DNA of 5,190 nt, from NCBI RefSeq assembly GCF_000717745.1, contig NZ_JOBH01000035.1, positions 1 through 5,190 of the forward strand. The letters run 5' to 3'. Below, in pieces: positions 1 through 5,190 of this stretch. This stretch comes from Streptomyces violens (GTDB taxonomy: Bacteria > Actinomycetota > Actinomycetes > Streptomycetales > Streptomycetaceae). Below the pieces are notes generated by a model. The model was not told the origin of the DNA and did not search any database. It worked only from the letters and a program-made list of their open reading frames with translations. The first letter of the stretch is position 1. Every line of letters starts with the position of its first letter. The position numbers and the translations under genes are program-made.

Positions 1-227
1 GTGCGAGGCATCGACGGTGGCGCGGGAGAAGTCCAGTCGGTCCGCCGCCCCTAACCGGTCCAGCAGCACCTGTTGCAGCTCCTCCCAGACGCCGGCCTGT
101 TGCCATTCGGCCAGGCGCCGCCAGCAGGTGGGGCCGGATCCGAAGCCCAACTCCTGAACGCAACAACTCCCATTGAATGCCGGTGTAGAGCACGAACAGG
201 CTGCCCTGCAGCGTCTTGCGGTCATCG
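1..227. repeat. Long inverted repeat, left arm (pairs with 4964-5190)
   Basis: Bases 1-227 match the reverse complement of 4964-5190 at 224 of 227 positions, with differences at left positions 100, 199 and 201. The first 99 bases are identical. Further matching blocks follow after indels: 307-331 with 4939-4963, and 332-356 with 4865-4889. The repeat is explained by two inverted copies of the same IS. Confidence 0.95.
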
Positions 228-331
228 ATCCGCCTCCGGCCCGGGTACCGGTAGCGACGCTCATGCCGGGGCAGCAGCGGCTCGATCACCGCCCACAGTT
301 CATCACTGACTTCCCACGGCTTCCGCCGAGC
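1..331 (-). pseudogene. IS5-family transposase, N-terminal fragment, start lost and frameshifted
   Basis: Reading the minus strand from 331 gives ARRKPWEVSDELWAVIEPLL, then RYRYPGRRRIDDRKTLQG and LFVLYTGIQWE, which is the typical N-terminal helix-turn-helix and linker region of IS5-family transposases of actinomycetes. The frame then changes near 157. The expected continuation QELGFGSGPTCWRRLAEWQ resumes one base out of register from base 156 and runs to VDASH at the window edge, where the D is the likely first catalytic aspartate of the DDE triad. No start codon precedes the first codon: a 49-bp deletion relative to the right copy removed it, and an in-frame TGA lies just upstream. Reading it as a dead copy is firm. 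The single-base shift could instead be a frameshift site of the parent element, since the other copy has it too. Confidence 0.8.
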
Positions 332-356
332 CGAAGATCATTCTGCAAGGACTCGT

Positions 357-587
357 AAGTCCTGCTGATGCGGCAGATCATCAGCGGTGCACGACTGATC
401 CACGGGCGAACGTCGAGAGACAGACTCTGCACATATTCCGTCAGAGATATGCCTTCAACTGGCAATGCCCTCCTACAGATGCTCCGCCCGCGTCTTGGCC
501 ATAGAGTTTTTGACGTCAGTACACCACGGAGCCACGGCAGACACCGGGCGTACCACTTTTGAAGCGGGACCAATTGTGCAGGTAGCC
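357..587. other. Non-coding region between left IS and the LuxR-type gene
   Basis: This 231-base stretch is less GC-rich than the genes and shows no convincing coding. It presumably holds the promoter of the regulator gene, but I could not find a well-spaced -35/-10 pair. It contains a hairpin at 362-387 and a perfect 8-bp palindrome TGACGTCA at 511-518 that could be an operator half-site or chance. An in-frame ATG at 465 would extend the downstream gene through part of this region, but it has no ribosome binding site and the extension does not resemble the family. Confidence 0.5.
362..387. other. Hairpin next to the left IS end
   Basis: GCTGATG (364-370) pairs with CATCAGC (379-385) across an 8-base loop. 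A T-G and a C-G pair extend the stem outward to 362/387, giving about 9 bp. It begins six bases from the inner edge of the left IS. There is no T-tract. It could be a regulator site, an old terminator or chance. Confidence 0.45.
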
Positions 588-2894
588 GTGACAGGGGACG
601 AGACCGGCCGACCCGTCAAGACGTCGAGCTTCGTCGGCCGACGCCAGGAGACCGCCGAAACCAAGCGCCTGTTGGCCGCCCACCGGCTGGTGAGCCTGAC
701 CGGGACGGGCGGCGTCGGCAAAACCAGGTTGGCTCTGCACGCCGTGCGCCGGCTGGCTCGGGGGTTCGCCGACGGAGTGCACATCGTCCAGCTGGCCGGT
801 GTGCGGGACGCGTCGCTGGTGCCGCTCGCCCTGATCGATGGGCTGAGCATCCGTAACGGATCGGGGGGTTCGCCCGTCCGGTGCCTGGTCGATCATCTCC
901 AGGACCGGGAACTCCTCCTGGTCCTGGACAACTGCGAACACCTGGCGGACGCCTGCGCTCGAATTGTCAAGACGTTGCTGGAGGAGAGCGCGGGGGTGCG
1001 CATCCTCGCCACCAGCAGGCACCCGCTGGACGTGCCCACCCAGCATGTCTTGGAGTTGCAGCCGCTGCCCACTCCTTCGCCGGGCGAGCCGCTACCTCCG
1101 AAGCCCGCCCTGGAGTACCCGGCACTGGCACTGTTCGCCGACCGGGCCGCGGCCGTGCTGCCCGGTTTCACGCTCACGGCGGACAACCAGGAACCGGTGA
1201 TCGATCTGTGCCGCCGACTGGACGGGTTGCCGCTCGCGATCGAGCTGGCGGCGGTACGGATGCGTGCCCTGGGCGTGCAGCAGCTGCTCGAACGGCTCGA
1301 CCGACGCTATCGGCTGCTGGCCGACGGCGAGGACGCCCTGCCCCGGCACCGCACCCTGCGGGCGGCCGTCGACTGGAGCCATGATCTGTGCACTCCCAAG
1401 GAGCAGACGGTGTGGGCGCACCTCTCGGTCTTCGCAGGGAGCTTCGACCTGGGCACAGTGGAGAAGGTCTGTGCCGGGCCCGGCCTCGACCGTGACGAGA
1501 TGGTGGACGCCGTCACCGGTCTGGTGGACAAGTCGCTACTGGTCCGGGACGGCGACGCCCTCCACGCCCGGTACCGGATGCTGGAGTCGATCCGGCAGTA
1601 CGGCCTCGACAGGCTTCGTGAGGGCGGCGCCGACGCAGAGAAGGCTGTCCGGCGCCGGGTGCGGGACTGGTGCCTGGACTTCGTCGAGGAGTGCGAGCAG
1701 CAATGGTTCGGCCCCAACCAGCCGAAGCTGGTCCGGCGGCTCCACACCGAGTCGGACACCATCCGCTCGGTGTTGGAGTTCTGCCTGAGCACCCCGGGCG
1801 AGTTGCAGGCCGGGCTGAAGCTGGCCGGGCATCTGTGGTTCTTCTGGTTCGCGTGCGGCGCCCTGGTGGAGGGCAGGTACTGGCTGGAGCGGTTGCTCGC
1901 CGCCGCTCCCGAGCCGACCAGTGCGCGGGTGCGGGCACTGTGGGCCCTGGCCCTGATGCTGTTGAGCCAGGGCAATGCTGTTAGGGCCGCTCCCCTCGTC
2001 GAGGAGGCACGCGAGCTGGCCCTGCAACTGGGTGACGAGGCCGAGGCGGCGCACACCTACTTTGGCCGCGGCGGTGCTCGCCTGATCACCGGCGACTACG
2101 AGAAGGCCCGGGACGTGTACGAGGAGGCACTCTCCCGTCCGCCGCGCAAGGGCGAGTCAATGAGCCTGGTCGGCTTCAAGTACGTCGAGCTGGCCCACGT
2201 CCTCGCCATCCAGGGTGAGCACGACCGCGCAATGGGCCTGTGCAAGGAGTTCCGGCAGATCTGCCTGGACCACGGCGAGCAGTGGGTCCACTCCTACCTC
2301 CTGCGCATCCTTGCCTTCGCCGAGTGGGCGAAGGGAGACGTGGCGGCGGCCAGGACCCACGCCCGGGAGTGCCTGCGGCTAAAGCGGGCGGTCGGCGATG
2401 TTTTCGGGATCGGCATGACGCTGGAACTGCTCGCCGCGGTCCATGCGCGCGACGGCGAGGGCCGGCCCGCCGCCGTCCTGCTGGGCGCGGCCAAGCGGAT
2501 CTGGCAGGACGCCCACGTCGCACTGGACCGCACCCCTTCCCACGGTCCTGTGCGCACCGAAGCCGAAGAACGCGCTCGCGAGCTGCTGGGCGACACGTTC
2601 AAGGGCTTTTGCCGCGAGGGCCTGGAGCTCGCCCCGGACGCCGCAGTGGGCTACGCGGTGGGCGAGACGAAGTCTCCCGCCCGGTCGGTGCGCGACAGTC
2701 CGCTCACCCGCCGTGAGACGGAGGTCGCCGAGCTCATCGCGGAGGGGCTGACCAACCAGCAGATCGCCGACCGGCTGGTCGTCGCACTGCGGACGGCGGA
2801 GGGCCATGTGGAGCGGATCCTCAGCAAGCTGGACTTCACCTCCCGCAGTCAGGTCGCCGTCTGGACCGAGACACGTCGGGCCAGGCACCGCTGA
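588..2894 (+). CDS. LuxR-family transcriptional regulator with N-terminal STAND/NB-ARC-like ATPase and TPR region
   Basis: A 768-aa cytoplasmic regulator. It should bind DNA through its C-terminus under control of nucleotide binding and probably a ligand or partner protein (family knowledge). Domains seen, numbered from GTG 588: Walker A GTGGVGKT at 39-46; Walker B LLLVLDNCEH at 109-118; sensor-like RILATSR at 138-144; the NB-ARC GLPL-type motif LDGLPLAIEL at 211-220; a winged-helix segment beginning LPRHRTLRAAVDWS at 251; TPR-like helical repeats roughly 445-640; a GerE/LuxR helix-turn-helix starting LTRRETEVAE at 706 and running to about 759. Length and order fit the predicted-ATPase/LuxR regulators common in Streptomyces, distinct from the larger classical LAL proteins. 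The start is uncertain. GTG 588 has a weak AGGT-type site and places the conserved SFVGR near the N-terminus. GTG 576 is also possible, and ATG 465 has no ribosome binding site. All key motifs are intact. The target genes are unknown. Confidence 0.9.
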   Translation: MTGDETGRPVKTSSFVGRRQETAETKRLLAAHRLVSLTGTGGVGKTRLALHAVRRLARGFADGVHIVQLAGVRDASLVPLALIDGLSIRNGSGGSPVRCLVDHLQDRELLLVLDNCEHLADACARIVKTLLEESAGVRILATSRHPLDVPTQHVLELQPLPTPSPGEPLPPKPALEYPALALFADRAAAVLPGFTLTADNQEPVIDLCRRLDGLPLAIELAAVRMRALGVQQLLERLDRRYRLLADGEDALPRHRTLRAAVDWSHDLCTPKEQTVWAHLSVFAGSFDLGTVEKVCAGPGLDRDEMVDAVTGLVDKSLLVRDGDALHARYRMLESIRQYGLDRLREGGADAEKAVRRRVRDWCLDFVEECEQQWFGPNQPKLVRRLHTESDTIRSVLEFCLSTPGELQAGLKLAGHLWFFWFACGALVEGRYWLERLLAAAPEPTSARVRALWALALMLLSQGNAVRAAPLVEEARELALQLGDEAEAAHTYFGRGGARLITGDYEKARDVYEEALSRPPRKGESMSLVGFKYVELAHVLAIQGEHDRAMGLCKEFRQICLDHGEQWVHSYLLRILAFAEWAKGDVAAARTHARECLRLKRAVGDVFGIGMTLELLAAVHARDGEGRPAAVLLGAAKRIWQDAHVALDRTPSHGPVRTEAEERARELLGDTFKGFCREGLELAPDAAVGYAVGETKSPARSVRDSPLTRRETEVAELIAEGLTNQQIADRLVVALRTAEGHVERILSKLDFTSRSQVAVWTETRRARHR

Positions 2895-2978
2895 CGACGT
2901 GCATGCGTGAACCGGACGCCGACACCGTGCACGAGAGCAGTCACCGCCCAGACACCGAGCGAAAGGGAAGGCGGACCG
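2895..2978 (+). promoter_or_regulatory. Intergenic spacer with ribosome binding site for the MEDS gene
   Basis: This 84-base gap separates the regulator from the MEDS gene. A purine-rich AAAGGGAAGG (2962-2971) lies just upstream of ATG 2979 and is the clear Shine-Dalgarno site, which decides that start over the longer in-frame ATG at 2907. No confident promoter or terminator is visible, so co-transcription with the LuxR gene is possible but not shown. Confidence 0.6.
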
Positions 2979-3947
2979 ATGAATCACGGAGAACCCCACA
3001 CACCCATCAACCATCACGCCGGCATCCACTCGTCCGACGAGGAGTTCCTGGCGACGGTGGTGCCGTTCCTCAAGGAGGGCATCGCCGCCGAGGATGAACC
3101 GGACCCGGTGGCCATCACCACCTCGCGCAAGCTGGACCTGCTGCGGGACGCGCTCGGCCCGGACGCCTGCCACGTGGACTTCCACGACTCCGCGCAGTGG
3201 TATCGCGGGACACCCGCGAACAGCATGGCCACCGCTCTCGACTACTACGTCGCACACGCGAGCCCGCAGGGCCGTATCCACATGACGGGCGAGCCGGTCT
3301 GGGACGGTCGCTCTCCGCGCCAGATCACCGAGTGGAAGCGGTACGAGGCGCTGGCCACCGAGCTCTTCACCGGGGCCCCGCCCGACCTGATGTGCCTGTA
3401 CGACACGCGCACCGCACCGCCCGACGTCATCGACGCCGCCCGGCACACCCATCCGACGGAACTGGATCGGCACGGCATCCGGCCCAGTCCGCTGTTCACG
3501 GAGCCCGCCGTCTACGTGACGCGGGACCTTGGCCCGCTGCCCCCGCCACCGCAGGACGCGATCGGGATGAGCCTTGACGAGGACCTGACCGCCGGTCACC
3601 GGTTCGCGGCAGACCAGGCACAGGCCCGCGGCATGGCGCCGGACGCGGCAGCCCGCTTCGGGCAGGCCGTGTCCGGCGCCACGGGCTACGCGGTGGCCCA
3701 GGGCTGCGACCGCGCGGACCTACAGTTGTGGTCGACCCGGCAGCGGATCATCTGCGAGCTGCGCACCTCGGTCGGACGCATCACCGATCCGTTCCTCGGC
3801 TTTCGGCCACCGGGCCCCCAGGCGCAGCCGGAGGACGGGCTCTGGAAGACCCGCCAGGTATGCGAGTTCGTGGACATGAGATCGGACAACGAGGAGAAGG
3901 AGGGATGGACCATCCGCATGGAAACAGCCCTCACACCAGCCGGTTGA
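2979..3947 (+). CDS. MEDS-domain sensor protein with degenerate RsbW-like ATPase domain (RsbA-type anti-sigma regulator)
   Basis: A 322-aa soluble protein. Residues about 13-178 fit the MEDS sensory domain (named from methanogen/methylotroph DcmR sensors): DEEFLATVVPFLKEGI near 20-35, GEPVWDGRSPRQITEWKRYE at 104-123, and LMCLYDTRTAPPDVIDAARH at 137-156. Residues about 200-317 follow the layout of the HATPase domain of RsbA/RsbW-like anti-sigma proteins, ending with VGRITDPFLG (265-274) and EDGLWKTRQVCEFVDMRS (285-302). The ATP-binding residues are eroded. The N-box, usually like VNEVATNSVRHG, reads VSGATGYAVAQG (231-242), which removes the Glu and Asn. The G1 Asp is Ser264 and the first G2 glycines are ED. 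It therefore probably does not hydrolyse ATP and may act by binding a partner or ligand (inference). A strong SD site supports ATG 2979. Partner and ligand are unknown. Confidence 0.85.
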   Translation: MNHGEPHTPINHHAGIHSSDEEFLATVVPFLKEGIAAEDEPDPVAITTSRKLDLLRDALGPDACHVDFHDSAQWYRGTPANSMATALDYYVAHASPQGRIHMTGEPVWDGRSPRQITEWKRYEALATELFTGAPPDLMCLYDTRTAPPDVIDAARHTHPTELDRHGIRPSPLFTEPAVYVTRDLGPLPPPPQDAIGMSLDEDLTAGHRFAADQAQARGMAPDAAARFGQAVSGATGYAVAQGCDRADLQLWSTRQRIICELRTSVGRITDPFLGFRPPGPQAQPEDGLWKTRQVCEFVDMRSDNEEKEGWTIRMETALTPAG

Positions 3948-3956
3948 CGAACCGGC
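3939..3956. terminator. Hairpin overlapping the stop codon of the MEDS gene
   Basis: GCCGGTT (3939-3945) pairs perfectly with AACCGGC (3950-3956) around a GACG tetraloop, and the TGA stop spans stem and loop. It is a compact GC-rich stem with no T-tract after it. Many actinomycete terminators lack T-tracts, so a terminator or mRNA 3'-end stabiliser is plausible. Confidence 0.5.
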
Positions 3957-3963
3957 GCGCGGA

Positions 3964-3990
3964 TTCGGGTAGTTCCCCCCGCGACCCGAA
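3964..3990. other. Inverted repeat, second in the intergenic hairpin series
   Basis: TTCGGGT (3964-3970) and ACCCGAA (3984-3990) are perfect 7-bp complements around a 13-base C-rich loop. It may form an RNA hairpin or be a dyad-symmetric protein-binding site. Confidence 0.45.
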
Positions 3991-4014
3991 CGCACGGCAG
4001 ACGCATGGTGGATA

Positions 4015-4046
4015 CGAGGCCGAGCCCTACGACGGGCCCGGCCTCG
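4015..4046. terminator. Strong intergenic hairpin upstream of the RsbW-like gene
   Basis: CGAGGCCG (4015-4022) pairs with CGGCCTCG (4039-4046). After one A/C mismatch, GCCC (4024-4027) pairs with GGGC (4034-4037) around the loop TACGAC. That gives 12 pairs, nearly all G-C. There is no following T-tract (CCCCACAGG follows). A rho-independent-like terminator or attenuator between the two genes is the most likely reading. It ends about 30 bases before the Shine-Dalgarno site of the next gene. Confidence 0.6.
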
Positions 4047-4089
4047 CCCCACAGGAGCCGAACGCCCCAAGTGCCGAAGGGAAACAACC

Positions 4090-4602
4090 ATGCCGAACGC
4101 CCATCCGCGCGGCCTGCCAACCGTGGGCGGTGACTGCACCACGATTCTGGGCCCAGGGACGTCCTCGGTCCGCCAGGCCAGGTACGTCGTCCGCAAGTTT
4201 CTGGCCGAGCACGGCCTCCAGGAACTGGTGGACAGCGCCGAACTGCTGGTCAGCGAGCTCGCCACCAACGCGGTGGTGCACGCAAGCGGCCGCTACCGAC
4301 TCACGCTGTCCCTGGACATCGGCACGCTGCGCTGCGAGGTGGCGGACGAGCAGCGGCAACTTCCCCGACCGCCGAACCGGCAGGCCGAGAGCAAAGAGGA
4401 CAATGGGCACCACGAGAACCATGCCGGTGCAGCCGAGAGCGGGCGCGGTCTCCTCCTGGTCGACGCGCTGTCTCACCGGTGGGGTAGCCGTCTCATCGAG
4501 GGAGGCAAGGAAGTCTGGTTCGAGCTGGAGATCGGAGCACCGGACAGGAGGGACGGCGCGGAAGAAGCGGACGCGCGTCACATGGCGACGGGTCGCCTAT
4601 GA
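4090..4602 (+). CDS. ATP-binding protein, RsbW/SpoIIAB-like anti-sigma/serine kinase family
   Basis: A 170-aa cytoplasmic protein of the HATPase_c_2 (GHKL) type that is abundant in Streptomyces. Family members bind ATP and either sequester a sigma factor or phosphorylate a STAS-domain antagonist. Seen in the sequence: N-terminal helices with SSVRQARYVVRKFLAEHG at 25-42; a canonical N-box SELATNAVVHA at 55-65 with Glu56 and Asn60; a G1-type segment CEVADEQRQLP at 82-92 with Asp86; a G2 segment ESGRGLLLVDALSHRWG at 116-132; a final strand EVWFELEIG at 141-149. The stretch between G1 and G2 (about 94-115) is hydrophilic, His/Asn/Glu-rich and longer than usual, as a flexible ATP lid might be. The C-terminus after 150 is charged and probably disordered. 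ATG 4090 is preceded by GAAGGGAAA (4076-4084). Unlike its upstream neighbour it looks catalytically intact. Whether its target is the MEDS protein, a distant sigma factor or an antagonist is unknown. Confidence 0.88.
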   Translation: MPNAHPRGLPTVGGDCTTILGPGTSSVRQARYVVRKFLAEHGLQELVDSAELLVSELATNAVVHASGRYRLTLSLDIGTLRCEVADEQRQLPRPPNRQAESKEDNGHHENHAGAAESGRGLLLVDALSHRWGSRLIEGGKEVWFELEIGAPDRRDGAEEADARHMATGRL

Positions 4603-4864
4603 CCGGAGGCGGTGGCCGGTCGCACCGAGCCGTTCCTCTGGCTAATGGAGATGCCGTGGAAGGATGCATCACACTTCCTCCGTGTCCGATGGTGACCGAT
4701 TCGGGAATGCGGCTTCGGGTGAGGGGGCCAGCTCGCAGACTGTTGCTGGGGAGGCAGGTGAGCCTCGAAGAAGTCGCTTGGAGAGATATGGCCGGCATTT
4801 CCAGATCTGTAGGTGGCGTACGCCGCCACGGCTGAGCAGAGTGCCCGACGCACCGCTGCAAATA
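4603..4864. other. Non-coding region between RsbW-like gene and right IS
   Basis: This 262-base stretch has no convincing gene. A 78-codon frame starts at ATG 4599 and overlaps the previous stop by ATGA, but its third-position GC is clearly lower than in the neighbouring genes and its product is unrecognised. The right part holds a hairpin at 4813-4829. The region could carry the debris of IS insertion. Confidence 0.5.
4813..4829. terminator. Hairpin downstream of the RsbW-like gene, near the right IS
   Basis: GTGGCG (4813-4818) pairs perfectly with CGCCAC (4824-4829) around a 5-base loop. The central GGCGTACGCC (4815-4824) is also palindromic. There is no T-tract. It is over 200 bases from the gene's stop codon and is at best a candidate terminator or protein-binding dyad. 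Confidence 0.3.
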
Positions 4865-4935
4865 ACGAGTCCTTGCAGAATGATCTTCGTCTGGCACGGT
4901 GGAGGGGACGGTGATGTCGTTCCTCGGGGGTGAGG

Positions 4936-5190
4936 ATGGCTCGGCGGAAGCCGTGGGAAGTCACGATGACCGCAAGACGCTGCAGGGCATCTTGTTCGTG
5001 CTCTACACCGGCATTCAATGGGAGTTGTTGCGTTCAGGAGTTGGGCTTCGGATCCGGCCCCACCTGCTGGCGGCGCCTGGCCGAATGGCAGCAGGCCGGC
5101 GTCTGGGAGGAGCTGCAACAGGTGCTGCTGGACCGGTTAGGGGCGGCGGACCGACTGGACTTCTCCCGCGCCACCGTCGATGCCTCGCAC
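4936..5190 (+). pseudogene. IS5-family transposase, internally deleted N-terminal part, open to window edge
   Basis: ATG 4936 begins MARRKPWEV, the usual start of this transposase type. A 79-bp deletion after codon 9 then shifts the frame, giving about 24 unrelated residues. An extra base near 5034 restores it, so QELGFGSGPTCWRRLAEWQ follows and the frame stays open to VDASH at 5188-5190, with the first DDE aspartate just inside the edge. The result is an open 85-codon frame, but with the DNA-binding N-terminal region deleted or replaced. A second frame from ATG 4914, with a strong GGAGGGG site (4901-4907), reads through the correct middle section DRKTLQG...GIQWE but leaves frame afterwards. 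An in-frame TTA codon occurs near 5138. Probably non-functional; the remainder lies outside the window. Confidence 0.75.
4964..5190. repeat. Long inverted repeat, right arm (pairs with 1-227)
   Basis: Reverse complement of 1-227 with three mismatches. The outermost 99 bases (5092-5190) are identical to 1-99 in reverse complement, and base 5091 is the first difference. Confidence 0.95.

Larger units (their letters stand above)
1..356 (-). mobile_element. IS5-family insertion sequence, 5' part of left copy (truncated by window edge)
   Basis: This is the 5' portion of an IS5-family element read on the minus strand and cut off by the window edge before the DDE catalytic core is complete. It matches the right-hand copy (4865-5190) in inverted orientation. 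Similarity begins abruptly at base 356 (matching 4865), which marks the probable inner end of the element. A terminal-inverted-repeat candidate is the shared stretch 332-356, whose minus-strand reading contains GAGTCCTTGCAG. Relative to the right copy it lacks 49 bp (equivalent to 4890-4938) covering the transposase ribosome binding site and start codon. It keeps a 79-bp block (228-306) that the right copy has lost. The other IS end is not visible, so exact termini and target duplication cannot be confirmed. Confidence 0.8.
4865..5190 (+). mobile_element. IS5-family insertion sequence, 5' part of right copy (truncated by window edge)
   Basis: A second copy of the element at 1-356, in opposite orientation and running off the right edge. 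Similarity starts at 4865 with ACGAGTCCTTGCAGAATG. It retains the leader and start region (4890-4938) lost from the left copy but lacks the 79 bp present there at 228-306. The three base differences and separate indels show these are two distinct copies. Confidence 0.8.

Noticed and set aside
351..364. GGACT-CGTA-AGTCC inverted repeat at the left IS junction
   Set aside because: It spans the IS/flank boundary, with half outside the element, and is absent at the right copy, so it is probably coincidental.
510..538. TTGACG at 510-515 as a -35 promoter element
   Set aside because: No acceptable -10 element lies 16-18 bases downstream.
465..587. N-terminal extension of the LuxR-type gene from ATG 465
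   Set aside because: No ribosome binding site precedes it, the composition is unlike the gene body, and the extra 41 residues do not resemble the family N-terminus, which begins close to the SFVGR motif.
2379..3599. 406-codon minus-strand frame across the regulator and MEDS genes
   Set aside because: It is a shadow frame typical of high-GC DNA. The plus strand carries recognisable domains in both genes across the same span.
3720..4581. Long frames on the minus strand and in other frames over the MEDS end and the RsbW-like gene
   Set aside because: Arg/Pro-rich or unrecognisable translations opposite a clear HATPase gene.
4599..4835. 78-aa frame overlapping the RsbW-like stop by ATGA
   Set aside because: The overlap is suggestive of coupling, but third-position GC is well below the neighbours and no family is recognisable. 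It is most likely chance.
1..5190. Terminal inverted repeats of a linear plasmid or phage
   Set aside because: The repeated sequence is coding sequence of an IS5-family transposase, cut at the same codon on both sides, which fits IS copies and an assembly break rather than telomeres.

Overview
The window is high-GC DNA with strong G/C third-position codon bias. Its gene families (ATPase-TPR-LuxR regulators, MEDS/RsbA-like proteins, RsbW-like serine kinases, IS5-type transposases) point to an actinomycete, most likely Streptomyces or a close relative. No rRNA, tRNA, CRISPR array or origin is visible.

Layout. Bases 1-356 (minus strand) and 4865-5190 (plus strand) are two different copies of the 5' part of one IS5-family insertion sequence. 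They lie in inverted orientation, and their transposase frames point outward. Between them are about 4.5 kb with three complete genes, all on the plus strand: (1) 588-2894, a 768-aa STAND/NB-ARC-like P-loop ATPase with a TPR region and a C-terminal LuxR helix-turn-helix; (2) 2979-3947, a 322-aa MEDS-domain sensor with a degenerate RsbW-type ATPase domain; (3) 4090-4602, a 170-aa RsbW/SpoIIAB-type ATP-binding protein with an intact N-box. A row of three hairpins lies between genes 2 and 3. The remaining non-coding stretches are 357-587 and 4603-4864.

How the genes may work together (inference). Gene 1 looks like a large signal-gated transcription factor. Gene 2 combines a small-molecule sensor domain with an ATPase fold that has lost its key ATP-binding residues. 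Gene 3 is a plausible active anti-sigma or serine kinase. No STAS anti-sigma antagonist and no sigma factor is present here, so the partners would have to be elsewhere.

Ends of the window. The first 99 bases are the exact reverse complement of the last 99, and the match breaks at base 100. That is what is expected if this is a whole short-read contig ending at a shared k-mer node (k = 99) inside a repeated IS. The symmetrical ends should therefore not by themselves be taken as proof of a composite transposon.

The two IS copies are damaged in different ways. The left lacks 49 bp that include the start codon. The right lacks 79 bp of early codons. Both share a one-base frame disruption. In the right copy the 79-bp deletion and the extra base cancel, so a frame stays open to the window edge.
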